From Roseovarius aestuarii (GTDB taxonomy: Bacteria; Pseudomonadota; Alphaproteobacteria; Rhodobacterales; Rhodobacteraceae), in NCBI RefSeq assembly GCF_019966515.1, contig NZ_JAIMIB010000009.1, positions 1-64,000 on the forward strand: 64,000 nt of DNA, given 5' to 3'. The translations under genes were made by a program, and so were the position numbers. The notes beneath the pieces were generated by a model. The model saw nothing but the letters and a program-made list of their open reading frames with translations. It was not told the DNA's origin and searched no databases. This document shows positions 47,807 to 56,059 of the stretch, piece by piece (position 1 is the stretch's first letter; each line of letters starts with the position of its first letter).

Positions 47807-47820
47807 TTTTAACGTTACAA
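47807..47820. promoter_or_regulatory. LacI-type operator O2
   Basis: TTTTAACGTTACAA is the mirror-quality partner of O1. The two centres are exactly 20 bases apart, about two helical turns, so dimers would sit on the same DNA face. Confidence 0.75.
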
Positions 47821-47966
47821 TAAAAATATTAACCTTCGACAGCCCGTTATTCCTGTGGATAGAGTTCCGAGCGTTTTCTGATAGCCTGACGCAAGACTTA
47901 ATGTCTCTTGCGTGCGAGATGAGCATAGTTACAGTTGAATACTCTTAAGCTGAACACAGTGAGAAT

Positions 47967-48995
47967 ATGGCCAAGAACAAGCGCACAACTGTGAAACAGG
48001 TCGCCGAACATGCGGGGGTTTCGCCGATGACGGTATCCAATTACGTCAATCGCAGGTTTGACTTGATGTCGGATAAGATGCGCGAGCGCGTCGGCAAATC
48101 AGTCTCGGAATTGAACTACCGCAGGAACTTCGGCGCTCACAGTTTGCGTACGTCACAAGCCTGGTCGATCGGAATTGTCGTGGTGGATCGCTCTGACCAC
48201 TATTTGTCGGACGGATACACAACCCAGATCATCTCGGGGTTCAGCAACCGGCTCAATCAGAAGGGATATTCCGTACTTTTGCAGGGGATCACTCCCGAAG
48301 ATTTTCACAGCTCGAACTTCCTTCAGAACTTGAGAACAGATGCCATCGCTGTCTTGCTGTCTGGATCCGACAAAGACCGTTTGGCGCAATTCGAGATCAT
48401 TCAGAAGCTTGATCAGCCTACGCTGGTTTTTCTTGAGATACCTGGCGCCGGGAAACCGACCGTTTGCACCGTAAAACAGGATGAGACCGCGGGAGCGCGA
48501 GCGCTGGCCGAAAAGGTCCTGGAGAACGCAAAGCAGCACGTCGTCATTCTAACCAGTGGATTGAATGAATGGGCCGCCGTGAATGATCGTGTAGAAGGCA
48601 TGTTTGCAACTTTGAAAAACGCTGGTGTGGAGAATGTGTGCGTCCTGAAATGTGGTGATTGCGGCGTCGAAGACGTTCAACAGGTCTTGAAAAACTATGT
48701 TGCCGCTTCCGGCCTGCCCGAAGCCGTGATGTGCATCAACGACACGATGGCATTGGCCGTTTTGGACTATTTCAAGCAGTCTTCGTTTTCGGTTCCTGAG
48801 GATGTCCGTGTGACAGGTTACAATGCCTTTGGACTTCACCTTCTGTCCTGGCCTCGACTGACCACCGTTCGCTCACCAGCTTACAAGATGGGAGAGATCG
48901 GGGCCGACGAATTGTTGCACTGCCTCGATCACGGGACGTTTACACAAACAACGATTACCTGTCCGATCGAATTGATTGACGGTGCGTCCGCGTAA
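47967..48995 (+). CDS. LacI-family transcriptional repressor
   Basis: The 342-aa protein has an N-terminal LacI helix-turn-helix (TVKQVAEHAGVSPMTVSNYVN, about residues 7-28) and hinge, then a periplasmic-binding-like effector domain with GYTTQIISGFSNRL and the C-terminal MCINDTMALAVLDYF. The ligand is unknown but is probably the compound carried by the adjacent solute-binding protein. Operators with the LacI-family AACGTT centre occur on both sides of this gene, so it likely controls the transporter, itself and the downstream enzymes. Confidence 0.92.
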   Translation: MAKNKRTTVKQVAEHAGVSPMTVSNYVNRRFDLMSDKMRERVGKSVSELNYRRNFGAHSLRTSQAWSIGIVVVDRSDHYLSDGYTTQIISGFSNRLNQKGYSVLLQGITPEDFHSSNFLQNLRTDAIAVLLSGSDKDRLAQFEIIQKLDQPTLVFLEIPGAGKPTVCTVKQDETAGARALAEKVLENAKQHVVILTSGLNEWAAVNDRVEGMFATLKNAGVENVCVLKCGDCGVEDVQQVLKNYVAASGLPEAVMCINDTMALAVLDYFKQSSFSVPEDVRVTGYNAFGLHLLSWPRLTTVRSPAYKMGEIGADELLHCLDHGTFTQTTITCPIELIDGASA

Positions 48996-49078
48996 CGCGT
49001 TTCGCCGACTCTTGGGTCAGATGACCCATCGGGAATGTCGAAATCAGTTATAGCTTGCATTTCGCGTATTTTTTGTGA

Positions 49079-49092
49079 TTGTAACGTTACAA
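49079..49092. promoter_or_regulatory. LacI-type operator O3, perfect palindrome
   Basis: TTGTAACGTTACAA is a perfect 14-bp palindrome 36 bases before the start of the metalloenzyme gene. The preceding GTGAT is shared with O1. It is the best match of the three sites. Confidence 0.85.
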
Positions 49093-49127
49093 AAAAAAGT
49101 ATTCGACTGACATAAGGGAGCATTCTG

Positions 49128-50210
49128 GTGACTGACAAGGCTGTATCGGGTGCCCAGAATCTATTGATCAATTGTGTTGGTCTGGACAAGGGAGAGACGA
49201 TCCTTCTTGTTTCAGAAGAATATGGGCTGGGATATTTTGACGACACTGTTCCGTTGGCCATTGCAGAAACCGCGCGACACATGGGCGCAACCGTTCTGAC
49301 GATGTCGACCCCACGCGCGAATGGGCCCGACGATGTGCCGGAGGCATTGGGCGCGGCAATGCTCCATGTCGACCACACGGTATTCATGAACCGCATCGGT
49401 GATCAGATGAGGTTTCGTGAGTTACCCGGGCACGGCACGAAAACCATGATCTATACTCTGGACAATGTGATCTTGGGTTCGGACGCGGCTCTCTTCCCGC
49501 ATCCCTTCATGAAGGAAATGGTTGGCCGGTTTAACAGTGAAATGGCGACACGCAAAAGATGGCGCGTGACCTGTCCAGCCGGTACGGATGTATCCGGGGA
49601 CATGCCGGAAGTTTCGACCGTTTCCGATAAGGCCGACAGCAGTTTTTCCGTAAACCTGTTCCCGATCTGCGTACATCGGCCGGTACCGGCCAACTCGATG
49701 AACGGCCAGATTGTTCTGAACCGTTTCGTCACGGGAACCAACACGCATGCCTACTCCCCCGAGGTATTCCATCTGGAGAGTCCAATCACGGTAACGGTCG
49801 CGGACGGTCATGCGGTGGATCTGCAGGGCGACCCCGAGGTTGTTGATGCCTTCCGCGCACATTCAAAAATGGTGGCAGAGCTATTCGACCTTGATGAGAC
49901 GCAAATTCATTCCTGGCATGCAGGATTGAACCCCGGGACAATCTACAACGGTAAGGCGGTTGATGATCCGGTGCGCTGGAATGGAATGATTTTCGGCAGC
50001 CCACGCCATCTGCACTTCCACACCTGCGGCGATTATCCTCCCGGTGAGATCAATTGGCATGTGATCGACCCGACTGTCAGCTTCGATGGCGAAGAATTTA
50101 TCCGCGATGGTGAGGTCAGGATGTTCCTGTCCGACGAAACGGCGGATGTAAGAACCCGTTTCAACATCACCAAAACGCAATTGCGAACAAACCAGAGCAT
50201 CGGTTTGTGA
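49128..50210 (+). CDS. M29-aminopeptidase/NicX-like metalloenzyme
   Basis: The 360-aa protein resembles the group that joins M29 aminopeptidases with 2,5-dihydroxypyridine dioxygenase NicX. Likely metal ligands lie in the last third: SWHAGLNPG near residue 264, HLHFHTCGD near residue 293 and VIDPTVSFDGE near residue 311. The reaction could be hydrolytic or oxidative ring cleavage. It is first after operator O3, and its stop overlaps the next start as GTGA, so the three-gene unit is tightly coupled. Confidence 0.75.
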   Translation: MTDKAVSGAQNLLINCVGLDKGETILLVSEEYGLGYFDDTVPLAIAETARHMGATVLTMSTPRANGPDDVPEALGAAMLHVDHTVFMNRIGDQMRFRELPGHGTKTMIYTLDNVILGSDAALFPHPFMKEMVGRFNSEMATRKRWRVTCPAGTDVSGDMPEVSTVSDKADSSFSVNLFPICVHRPVPANSMNGQIVLNRFVTGTNTHAYSPEVFHLESPITVTVADGHAVDLQGDPEVVDAFRAHSKMVAELFDLDETQIHSWHAGLNPGTIYNGKAVDDPVRWNGMIFGSPRHLHFHTCGDYPPGEINWHVIDPTVSFDGEEFIRDGEVRMFLSDETADVRTRFNITKTQLRTNQSIGL

Positions 50211-50866
50211 ATAACCGACACACTGAATGGATACCCAACATGGCGGATGATGTTTGCTGGATCAAAACCGAAAATACCCTTGACGATGCGCTGACGCCCG
50301 AAATGAAGGCGATGATCTGTCGTGAAGATGGGACGTTGCATCGACTGTATCAATCATTGCTGGCCTGGCCAGCACCGATGCTGTCTGCCGATCAGTTTTA
50401 CCGAGCGGTTTTGCATTCAGACGATAGCCCGCTCGGCCTTTATAAAAGTGAATTCATTGCAACTTATGTCGCGATCCTGGCCGAATGCACCTACGCCCAT
50501 GCGCATCATGGCGAAAATTTTCTGAATACGGCCGCCACCCGGGAGGCCGGCAGGGACATTCTCAGTGCCCTTGAACGTGGTGATCTGGCATCGGACGCAA
50601 TCGACCCCGACATGCGGGCTATGGCCATCTACACCAGGAAACTAAGCCTGAACCCGGCTGACATGACCGAAGCGGATATCGACCAGCTGAGGCAGGCCGG
50701 GTTGACCGAAGCGCAAATCGTCCAGACCAATCAGGTTGCGGCGAGTTTCGGCTATTGGGTCAGGATGATCAACGGTTTGGGAATTCAGCTCGGAGGTGAG
50801 AGCATCGGCATCAAACCCGATAGTCTGAAGCAGATCGTAAACCACCAAACAGCGCATTCGCGTTGA
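50207..50866 (+). CDS. AhpD/carboxymuconolactone decarboxylase-like protein lacking one Cys
   Basis: The 219-aa protein is helical and carries a CMD-like segment ECTYAHAHHGENF near residue 92, where peroxidase-type members have CxxCxxHH. The first Cys and the histidines remain but the second Cys is Ala, so a disulfide-based peroxidase is unlikely. GTG 50207 overlaps the previous stop; ATG 50240 is the other candidate. It sits between the metalloenzyme and methyltransferase genes. Confidence 0.7.
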   Translation: MNNRHTEWIPNMADDVCWIKTENTLDDALTPEMKAMICREDGTLHRLYQSLLAWPAPMLSADQFYRAVLHSDDSPLGLYKSEFIATYVAILAECTYAHAHHGENFLNTAATREAGRDILSALERGDLASDAIDPDMRAMAIYTRKLSLNPADMTEADIDQLRQAGLTEAQIVQTNQVAASFGYWVRMINGLGIQLGGESIGIKPDSLKQIVNHQTAHSR

Positions 50867-50905
50867 TGGATCCGCCGATGAACACAGACAGCACAGGTTT
50901 AAAAT

Positions 50906-52366
50906 ATGAGCGCCATTGACCAGGAAAAGACAACGCGCCGTGGGCGCCGGGAAAGCTCTCGCAAGGCCCGCATCAGCCGGAAGGCTGATATGTCGGGCAT
51001 TGCCAAACTGAAAGAGCAGACCCATCGGCTGACCCTTTTGAACAAGACAGACGCAAGTGCCGTGCATGAGGCTGTGTTAAAGATCCTGTGGGATTTTGGT
51101 GTGCAGGTGGAACACGCTGGCGCCCGGTCGATGCTGCTCAAAGAGCAGGGCTGTCGAGAAGCTGCCAATGGATATATCCAGATGTCGCCCGACCTGGTGC
51201 ACCGGGCTCTTTCAACTGTTCCGGGATGCGTGAAGCTTTATGACCTGAACGGGAACCTGAGCGTTGATACAAGCTCCAGGCTGTCGTCCTATGCTCCGGG
51301 GCACAATTGCGTGCGTGTTCTTGACCACGTTACCCGTGAATTGCGGCCGTGCCAGTTGGACGACATACGCAATACGGCGATTGTCTGCGAAAAACTGCCC
51401 AACATTGCGATGTCGTGCTCTCTTGGGTACCCAAGTGATGTTCCGGCCGAGGATGAAGCGCTTGAAACCGCGAAGGTACTTTTGGAACATTGTTCCAAAC
51501 CAGCGGTTATCCTGGCGCATGATGATGAAATCCAGGGCCGGATATTTGACCACCTGAAAACGCTGGCGGGTGGCGCGGGCAATCTTGCCGACAAGCCGAT
51601 CGCACTCGAGCTGATGGGCCCCATTTCGCCCCTGAAGCTGCCAGAAGACTTTTGCCAGCGCATCATTAACGGCGCCCGAGCCCGCGTGCCAATCGTCTGT
51701 TATCCGGCCACCTTTCCCGGCATGTCGAGCCCGATCAGCGTGGCAGGTGCCATCGCGCAATCCTCGGCAGAGGCCATCGCCGGTATTGTCGTTCATCAGT
51801 TGGCCGAACCGGGCGCACCGGTCATCAGCGGCTCGGCTGTATTGCCAATGGACATGCGACAAGCGGACCTGGCTTACGGATCACCAGAATACATGCTGAA
51901 CGGTCTGGGCGCTGCAGACTATTTTAACTCGGTAGGCATTCCATCCTGGATCGGTGCAGGTTGCAGCGACTCGCATGACTTTGACGCCCAGGCCGCATCA
52001 GAAGCCGGAGCGAACATGGCAATTGCGGCACTGGCCAGTACGCCTTTTGTACACAATCTGGGCTACTTGTCAGGAGGGCGCACCGGCTCTCTCGAGATGC
52101 TGGTATTGTGCGATGAACTGGTCGGCTGGACCAATCAGATGGCGGGAGGATGTGTGGTGGACGCAGATGCGATCGCTGTCGAAGTCGTGAAGCGTGCGGC
52201 GTTGGACAATTCTTACCTGACGGATCAACACACCCAGGACCGATATTTGAGTGAGAACTGGTTCCCTACACTACTTGAACGTTCGGATGCGGATGCCTGG
52301 CTTGATCGTGGCAGCCCAGATATGCGAGCAAGGATCGGTCACAAATTATCAGAAATGTTGAGATAA
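50906..52366 (+). CDS. MttB-superfamily methyltransferase without pyrrolysine
   Basis: The 486-aa protein matches the trimethylamine methyltransferase family: a TIM-barrel region with HEAVLKILWDFGVQVEH near residue 54, SYAPGHNCVRVLDH near residue 132, LMGPISPLKLP near residue 236 and YGSPEYMLNGLGAADYF near residue 329. There is no in-frame TAG, so it belongs to the non-Pyl group that demethylates quaternary amines such as glycine betaine. A corrinoid protein partner is not found in the window. The start is 39 bases after the AhpD-like gene. Confidence 0.85.
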   Translation: MSAIDQEKTTRRGRRESSRKARISRKADMSGIAKLKEQTHRLTLLNKTDASAVHEAVLKILWDFGVQVEHAGARSMLLKEQGCREAANGYIQMSPDLVHRALSTVPGCVKLYDLNGNLSVDTSSRLSSYAPGHNCVRVLDHVTRELRPCQLDDIRNTAIVCEKLPNIAMSCSLGYPSDVPAEDEALETAKVLLEHCSKPAVILAHDDEIQGRIFDHLKTLAGGAGNLADKPIALELMGPISPLKLPEDFCQRIINGARARVPIVCYPATFPGMSSPISVAGAIAQSSAEAIAGIVVHQLAEPGAPVISGSAVLPMDMRQADLAYGSPEYMLNGLGAADYFNSVGIPSWIGAGCSDSHDFDAQAASEAGANMAIAALASTPFVHNLGYLSGGRTGSLEMLVLCDELVGWTNQMAGGCVVDADAIAVEVVKRAALDNSYLTDQHTQDRYLSENWFPTLLERSDADAWLDRGSPDMRARIGHKLSEMLR

Positions 52367-52674
52367 AAAGGTGAGTAGGTGCTCGATATTCGATGCATCT
52401 CTCGAAACCGCCAGCACATACACAACGCAGATGATTACGCGCTTCGGCAGATTCTGAGTGGATAACCCGGAAGGTTGCCATGTGTGTTAATGTCCGGTGG
52501 ATATCATTCGGGCGCGATGCAGCATTTAGCAGTTTGGGCTCAAACCAGCCCGATGCATCCGTGGCATTGCCAAATCAAAATGTAATCGGACAACGGCCAT
52601 TCAAACCACTAGTAGATTGAGGCGTCAACGGGGCGCTGATGTCTGGGTCTGGCGGGAGGATTGGAGGGCAAACC
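52367..52674. other. Intergenic stretch, nothing recognised
   Basis: About 308 bases separate the methyltransferase gene from the integrase remnant. No terminator with a clear T run, RNA or gene was seen. Confidence 0.45.
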
Positions 52675-53379
52675 ATGCCGAGAGTCCAACTTCCCGCGGT
52701 CACCCCGAAACGCCGAGCTTCGAACACGGGGCGGATCGTCGGTCAGAAACGACCGCTGCTTCCGAAGCAGGTATGGGCGATCCGTGCACGTCTCAAACTT
52801 GCAGGCAGTTTGCGCGATCTGGCAAAACTCGCTGTAACCGATCTGGCCAAAGATGATCGCGTTCGTGAACGGGTTTCGGTGATCCAGAGCAAAACCGGGC
52901 GACCGGTTCAGTTCGAACTCAATGAAAATACACGCGATACCATTTTCGCATGGATTAAGTCGCCGGAGATGATCGGCTGCCGCTTCATGTTTCCCATTCG
53001 TTTCCATGACCGCCCCCATATCTCTACGCGCCAATATGGCCGACTCGTACGAGACTTAGTCACGTCGATTGGCTTGGACCCAAGCGGATACGGCACCCAT
53101 TCTCTTCGCCGCACAAAAGCGGCAGAGATCTAACGCAAGACTGGAAATCTCAGGGCAGTTCAGCTCCTGCTTGGACACACGAAAGTCGATAGTACTGTGC
53201 GCTACCTTGGCGTCGAGTTGGAAGATGCGCTGAGCATGGCAGAACGGATGACATCCGAACCACTTTGGCAGGCGGCTCTTGCAGTTCGCCAATCAAATCC
53301 AGAGCTACTGTCTTATCGCAGAAGAGGGTCAGATCACCCCAATACAACGAAAGCTGCGCAATGTATGAACCACCGATAA
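52675..53379 (+). pseudogene. Tyrosine integrase remnant with deletion and stop codon
   Basis: From ATG 52675 (with GGAGGG before it) the frame reads PAVTPKRRASNTGRIVGQK and later YGTHSLRRTKAAEI, then TAA at 53131-53133 where I remember relatives having Tyr, and continues KTGNLRAVQLLLGHTKVDSTVRYLG. The final segment holds the catalytic LLGHxxxxxTxxYLG box. Compared with remembered full-length relatives, sequence near residues 45-60 looks shortened. It is a decayed integrase marking the end of the LacI cluster. Confidence 0.75.
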
Positions 53380-53441
53380 CTGCACAAAGCTGAGTTTTCT
53401 CAGGTAGAAAGTCAAGAAATTCAATTGCATTCTGAGGAAAC

Positions 53442-53648
53442 TCAGCGTTTGCTGGGCGAGCCAAAAGTTGGTGGAATGCCATCTCGCCAAACCTTGCTTC
53501 CCTTGCAACGACGGCAAATTCTATCTCCGAACCCTGCGCTGTCAAAAACTTGGCGGCATCTCAAACAAGTGCGGCCTTTGGGGACATCATTGATTGACTG
53601 CACCGTCAAATTTATTTCCTGAGGATGTTTGGTCAATTTTTCCTCCAT
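53442..53648 (-). CDS. Small zinc-ribbon protein
   Basis: The 68-aa product contains TCLRCRQVFDSAGFGDRIC and then RRCKGSKVW, a two-CxxC zinc ribbon seen in short prophage- and island-associated proteins. The ATG at 53648 is 6 bases beyond the racemase stop, so it could be the third gene of that transcript. Function is unknown. Confidence 0.6.
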   Translation of the reverse strand: MEEKLTKHPQEINLTVQSINDVPKGRTCLRCRQVFDSAGFGDRICRRCKGSKVWRDGIPPTFGSPSKR

Positions 53649-53653
53649 TCGAG

Positions 53654-54775
53654 CTAAACCAAGGCTAATTCAGAGCGATTGCGCTTCGCGAGATCAGGTA
53701 TGGGTGAAGCCCCCGAATGGCGCATTATCTTCTCTATGCCTGGTGCGCTCATGCTCCGCATCAGAGCACTGTAGTTCAGTTGAAAGCTGACTTCGCTTCC
53801 GACCTGTAGTCGGTGGTCGTTCGTTTCCACCACTAGGTGATCGCTGGTTGCGCCAACTGGGGCGACGCCTGGTGGAAACACCAGACCAGAAATATCAATA
53901 TCCTGATGTCCAATTGCGAGTATCGAACGCTTCTTGTCGCAACAATCAGGCAGGATCCGTAACCTTAAGGAGGCCGTTTCAACGATTGGCGCAGTCGGTG
54001 GCTCTGGTTTGGATTTGGTTTCAATCACTTCAGCAATGAGCGTGAATGCATCGCGATACAGTCCTCCGATTTGTTGACCTGAAATTGGGTCAACACCGAG
54101 CAAGATCGCCTCGCCCAATCTCAGATCGTTGATACGACCGGGTTTTTGAGAGCTCATGGCCCATGGCAAGTTCACGGAGTTGCCGCCGGAAACCGTTTCA
54201 ATAAATGGACCGCATGCGCCTTCGATGTCATTTGCCAACATCGAAAAACCCGCCATCGTTTTATCATCCGGGACCGTACCGTTGAGGCAAGCGTAGTTTG
54301 CGCCGATACCCTTCAGAGCGACGCCGGGCATTTTTATGACCTCCCGCGCTATCGTATCAAGGTCGCCCGGGGCAATACCGTCGCGCATATCCCCCATTTC
54401 TACCATCAGAATGATGCCGTGAACCTTGTTTCGGCGCCGCGCTGCTTCTGCCAAAGATGTGATCACTGCAATCTCGGTATTGTAACTGGCGTCGCAGTGC
54501 TTCGTGATCCGGTCTATCTGGCTTAGCATCGGTGTGCGGAGCATCGAAATCGGGCACGTAATACCCGCTCTGCGCATCTGTTCGACATTCGCGATGCGCG
54601 TATCCGCCAATCCGACCACACCACCTTGCAGCATCGCATTCGCGATTTCAGGATAGCCGCAAACGCCCTTGGTTACACCGGTCACACCGATACCCCGAGG
54701 CCTCAGTCTGTTGACCAGGCACTGAGCATTCAGCTGGATTTTCTCCAGATCTACGTCGATGCGCGGTGCTGTCAT
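53654..54775 (-). CDS. PLP-dependent racemase, alanine/ornithine racemase family
   Basis: The 373-aa fold-type III protein has the PLP lysine segment GVTGVTKGVCGYPE near residue 31, HGIILMVEMGDMRDGI near residue 119, and a C-terminal beta domain. The MGDMRDG signature fits the ornithine-racemase-like branch rather than Alr. It should interconvert D- and L-forms of an amino acid. Its start overlaps the DUF1611 stop by 4 bases (ATGA), so the two proteins probably act together. Confidence 0.85.
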   Translation of the reverse strand: MTAPRIDVDLEKIQLNAQCLVNRLRPRGIGVTGVTKGVCGYPEIANAMLQGGVVGLADTRIANVEQMRRAGITCPISMLRTPMLSQIDRITKHCDASYNTEIAVITSLAEAARRRNKVHGIILMVEMGDMRDGIAPGDLDTIAREVIKMPGVALKGIGANYACLNGTVPDDKTMAGFSMLANDIEGACGPFIETVSGGNSVNLPWAMSSQKPGRINDLRLGEAILLGVDPISGQQIGGLYRDAFTLIAEVIETKSKPEPPTAPIVETASLRLRILPDCCDKKRSILAIGHQDIDISGLVFPPGVAPVGATSDHLVVETNDHRLQVGSEVSFQLNYSALMRSMSAPGIEKIMRHSGASPIPDLAKRNRSELALV

Positions 54776-55971
54776 TCTGCGGCCACGGCAGGATTTTTTT
54801 GTAGATGGGGATAAGACTTCAGAACGATGGCAACCAATTCATCCACAGGCTGGCTCAAGGCATCTGTGACCGGCAGACCAAGTTTCGTCGTATGCTCGTT
54901 GATCGCCACCCGGATTTCATCAGCCTGCATGCCTTCGTGATTGAGAGTGCAACCAATCACCTTGGTATCCGAGAACGCTTCGATAAGGGCTATTTCATCT
55001 ACCGGATCGGGCATCGGCATATTGGGGAAATCACAGCGATGGGCCCGTCGTGGGGCATGCTGGAGAATAACCGCATGGGGCTGACTGCCGCGCAAAATGA
55101 AGGCGGAAGTGCAGAAGGCCGGATGGCTCAACGCTCCCTGGCCTTCGATCAAAATGACTTCGGGCTGTTCAGCGACCGACGCCTCGACAATCGTCCGCTC
55201 AAGCTCTCCACAACAAAACTGGGGCGGCACCGCGTCCATCGCAACACCAAATCTTGCGCCTTGCATCAGACCGGTCTGACCCGTGCCGACGAGTACCGTC
55301 TTGATGCCTTTCTCATTCAGCGCTCGGGCAAGCACCGTGGCAGTCGTGCGTTTACCGATTGCGCAATCGGTTCCCAGAACCGTGATCCGTAACGCCTTCA
55401 CGCCAGCGATACTGCCGTCAAACAGGCGCATGTCTTTGCTCGGGCGCGGTTTGCGGATGTCCCTAATAGTGACCCCTCGCGCTCTGGCAGCGGCGGCGAT
55501 CTCTGGATCATCGCTGAGATATTCGTGCAATCCGCAGACGATGTTCATGCCTAATTCGATCGCCTCCAGAACGATACCTCGATCTTTCGGCGATAGCCTT
55601 CCGGTTGAGGGGGCCATACCGTAGATAAAGGCGTCGGTAATGGATGCCTGATGCTCGACAGCCGCCTCAAGATCACAAAATACAGGAATGAAATTGATGA
55701 TACCGTCAAGGACCTGCCCGCTATCCAGTCCTTTGTGTTCGCTGTCGATAACCGACACGATGCGGTATGCCTGTGAATGTCGGATAAGCCCGTTGGCGGT
55801 TTTGCCATCGGTGTTTCCGAAGTTCCCTTCGCAATAGACGATGGCGGTTGGTGCCTCTGAGATAAAGTTTTTGGATGGGATCGTTGAATTTCCAGCCTCT
55901 GCGGATGGCGGGGCTTGCGCCCCTCTAGAATTTCGTTTTTTTGAATCTGAGATTCTGAGCTCGATGTCCAT
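54772..55971 (-). CDS. DUF1611 protein, DgcN-like
   Basis: The 399-aa protein has an N-terminal Rossmann-like domain (about residues 55-170) with GMNIVCGLHEYLSDD, and a C-terminal P-loop domain with GTDCAIGKRTTAT near residue 200 and LIEGQGALSHPAF near residue 289. This is the DUF1611 family; one member, DgcN, is reported from marine bacteria as a D-glutamate N-acetyltransferase. AAGGAAG lies before ATG 55971. A GCN5-like domain is absent, as in DgcN. Confidence 0.82.
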   Translation of the reverse strand: MDIELRISDSKKRNSRGAQAPPSAEAGNSTIPSKNFISEAPTAIVYCEGNFGNTDGKTANGLIRHSQAYRIVSVIDSEHKGLDSGQVLDGIINFIPVFCDLEAAVEHQASITDAFIYGMAPSTGRLSPKDRGIVLEAIELGMNIVCGLHEYLSDDPEIAAAARARGVTIRDIRKPRPSKDMRLFDGSIAGVKALRITVLGTDCAIGKRTTATVLARALNEKGIKTVLVGTGQTGLMQGARFGVAMDAVPPQFCCGELERTIVEASVAEQPEVILIEGQGALSHPAFCTSAFILRGSQPHAVILQHAPRRAHRCDFPNMPMPDPVDEIALIEAFSDTKVIGCTLNHEGMQADEIRVAINEHTTKLGLPVTDALSQPVDELVAIVLKSYPHLQKNPAVAAE

Positions 55972-56059
55972 ATTTCTTCCTTTTGATTGAATTGCACGCG
56001 CACCGAACCCCATTCCCGAGAGACCTGGCGTGGCGTATTGGGTAATTGTGCCCAGCGTG

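Larger units (their letters stand above)
47525..47966. other. Divergent control region between solute-binding protein and LacI genes
   Basis: This 442-base gap holds the promoters of both genes and two operator-like sites at 47787-47820. AT-rich sequence at 47770-47840 surrounds them. No gene was seen. Confidence 0.6.

Noticed and set aside
53150..53545. A 131-codon minus-strand frame opposite the integrase remnant
   Set aside because: It overlaps readable integrase sequence on the plus strand and has no family-like features of its own.
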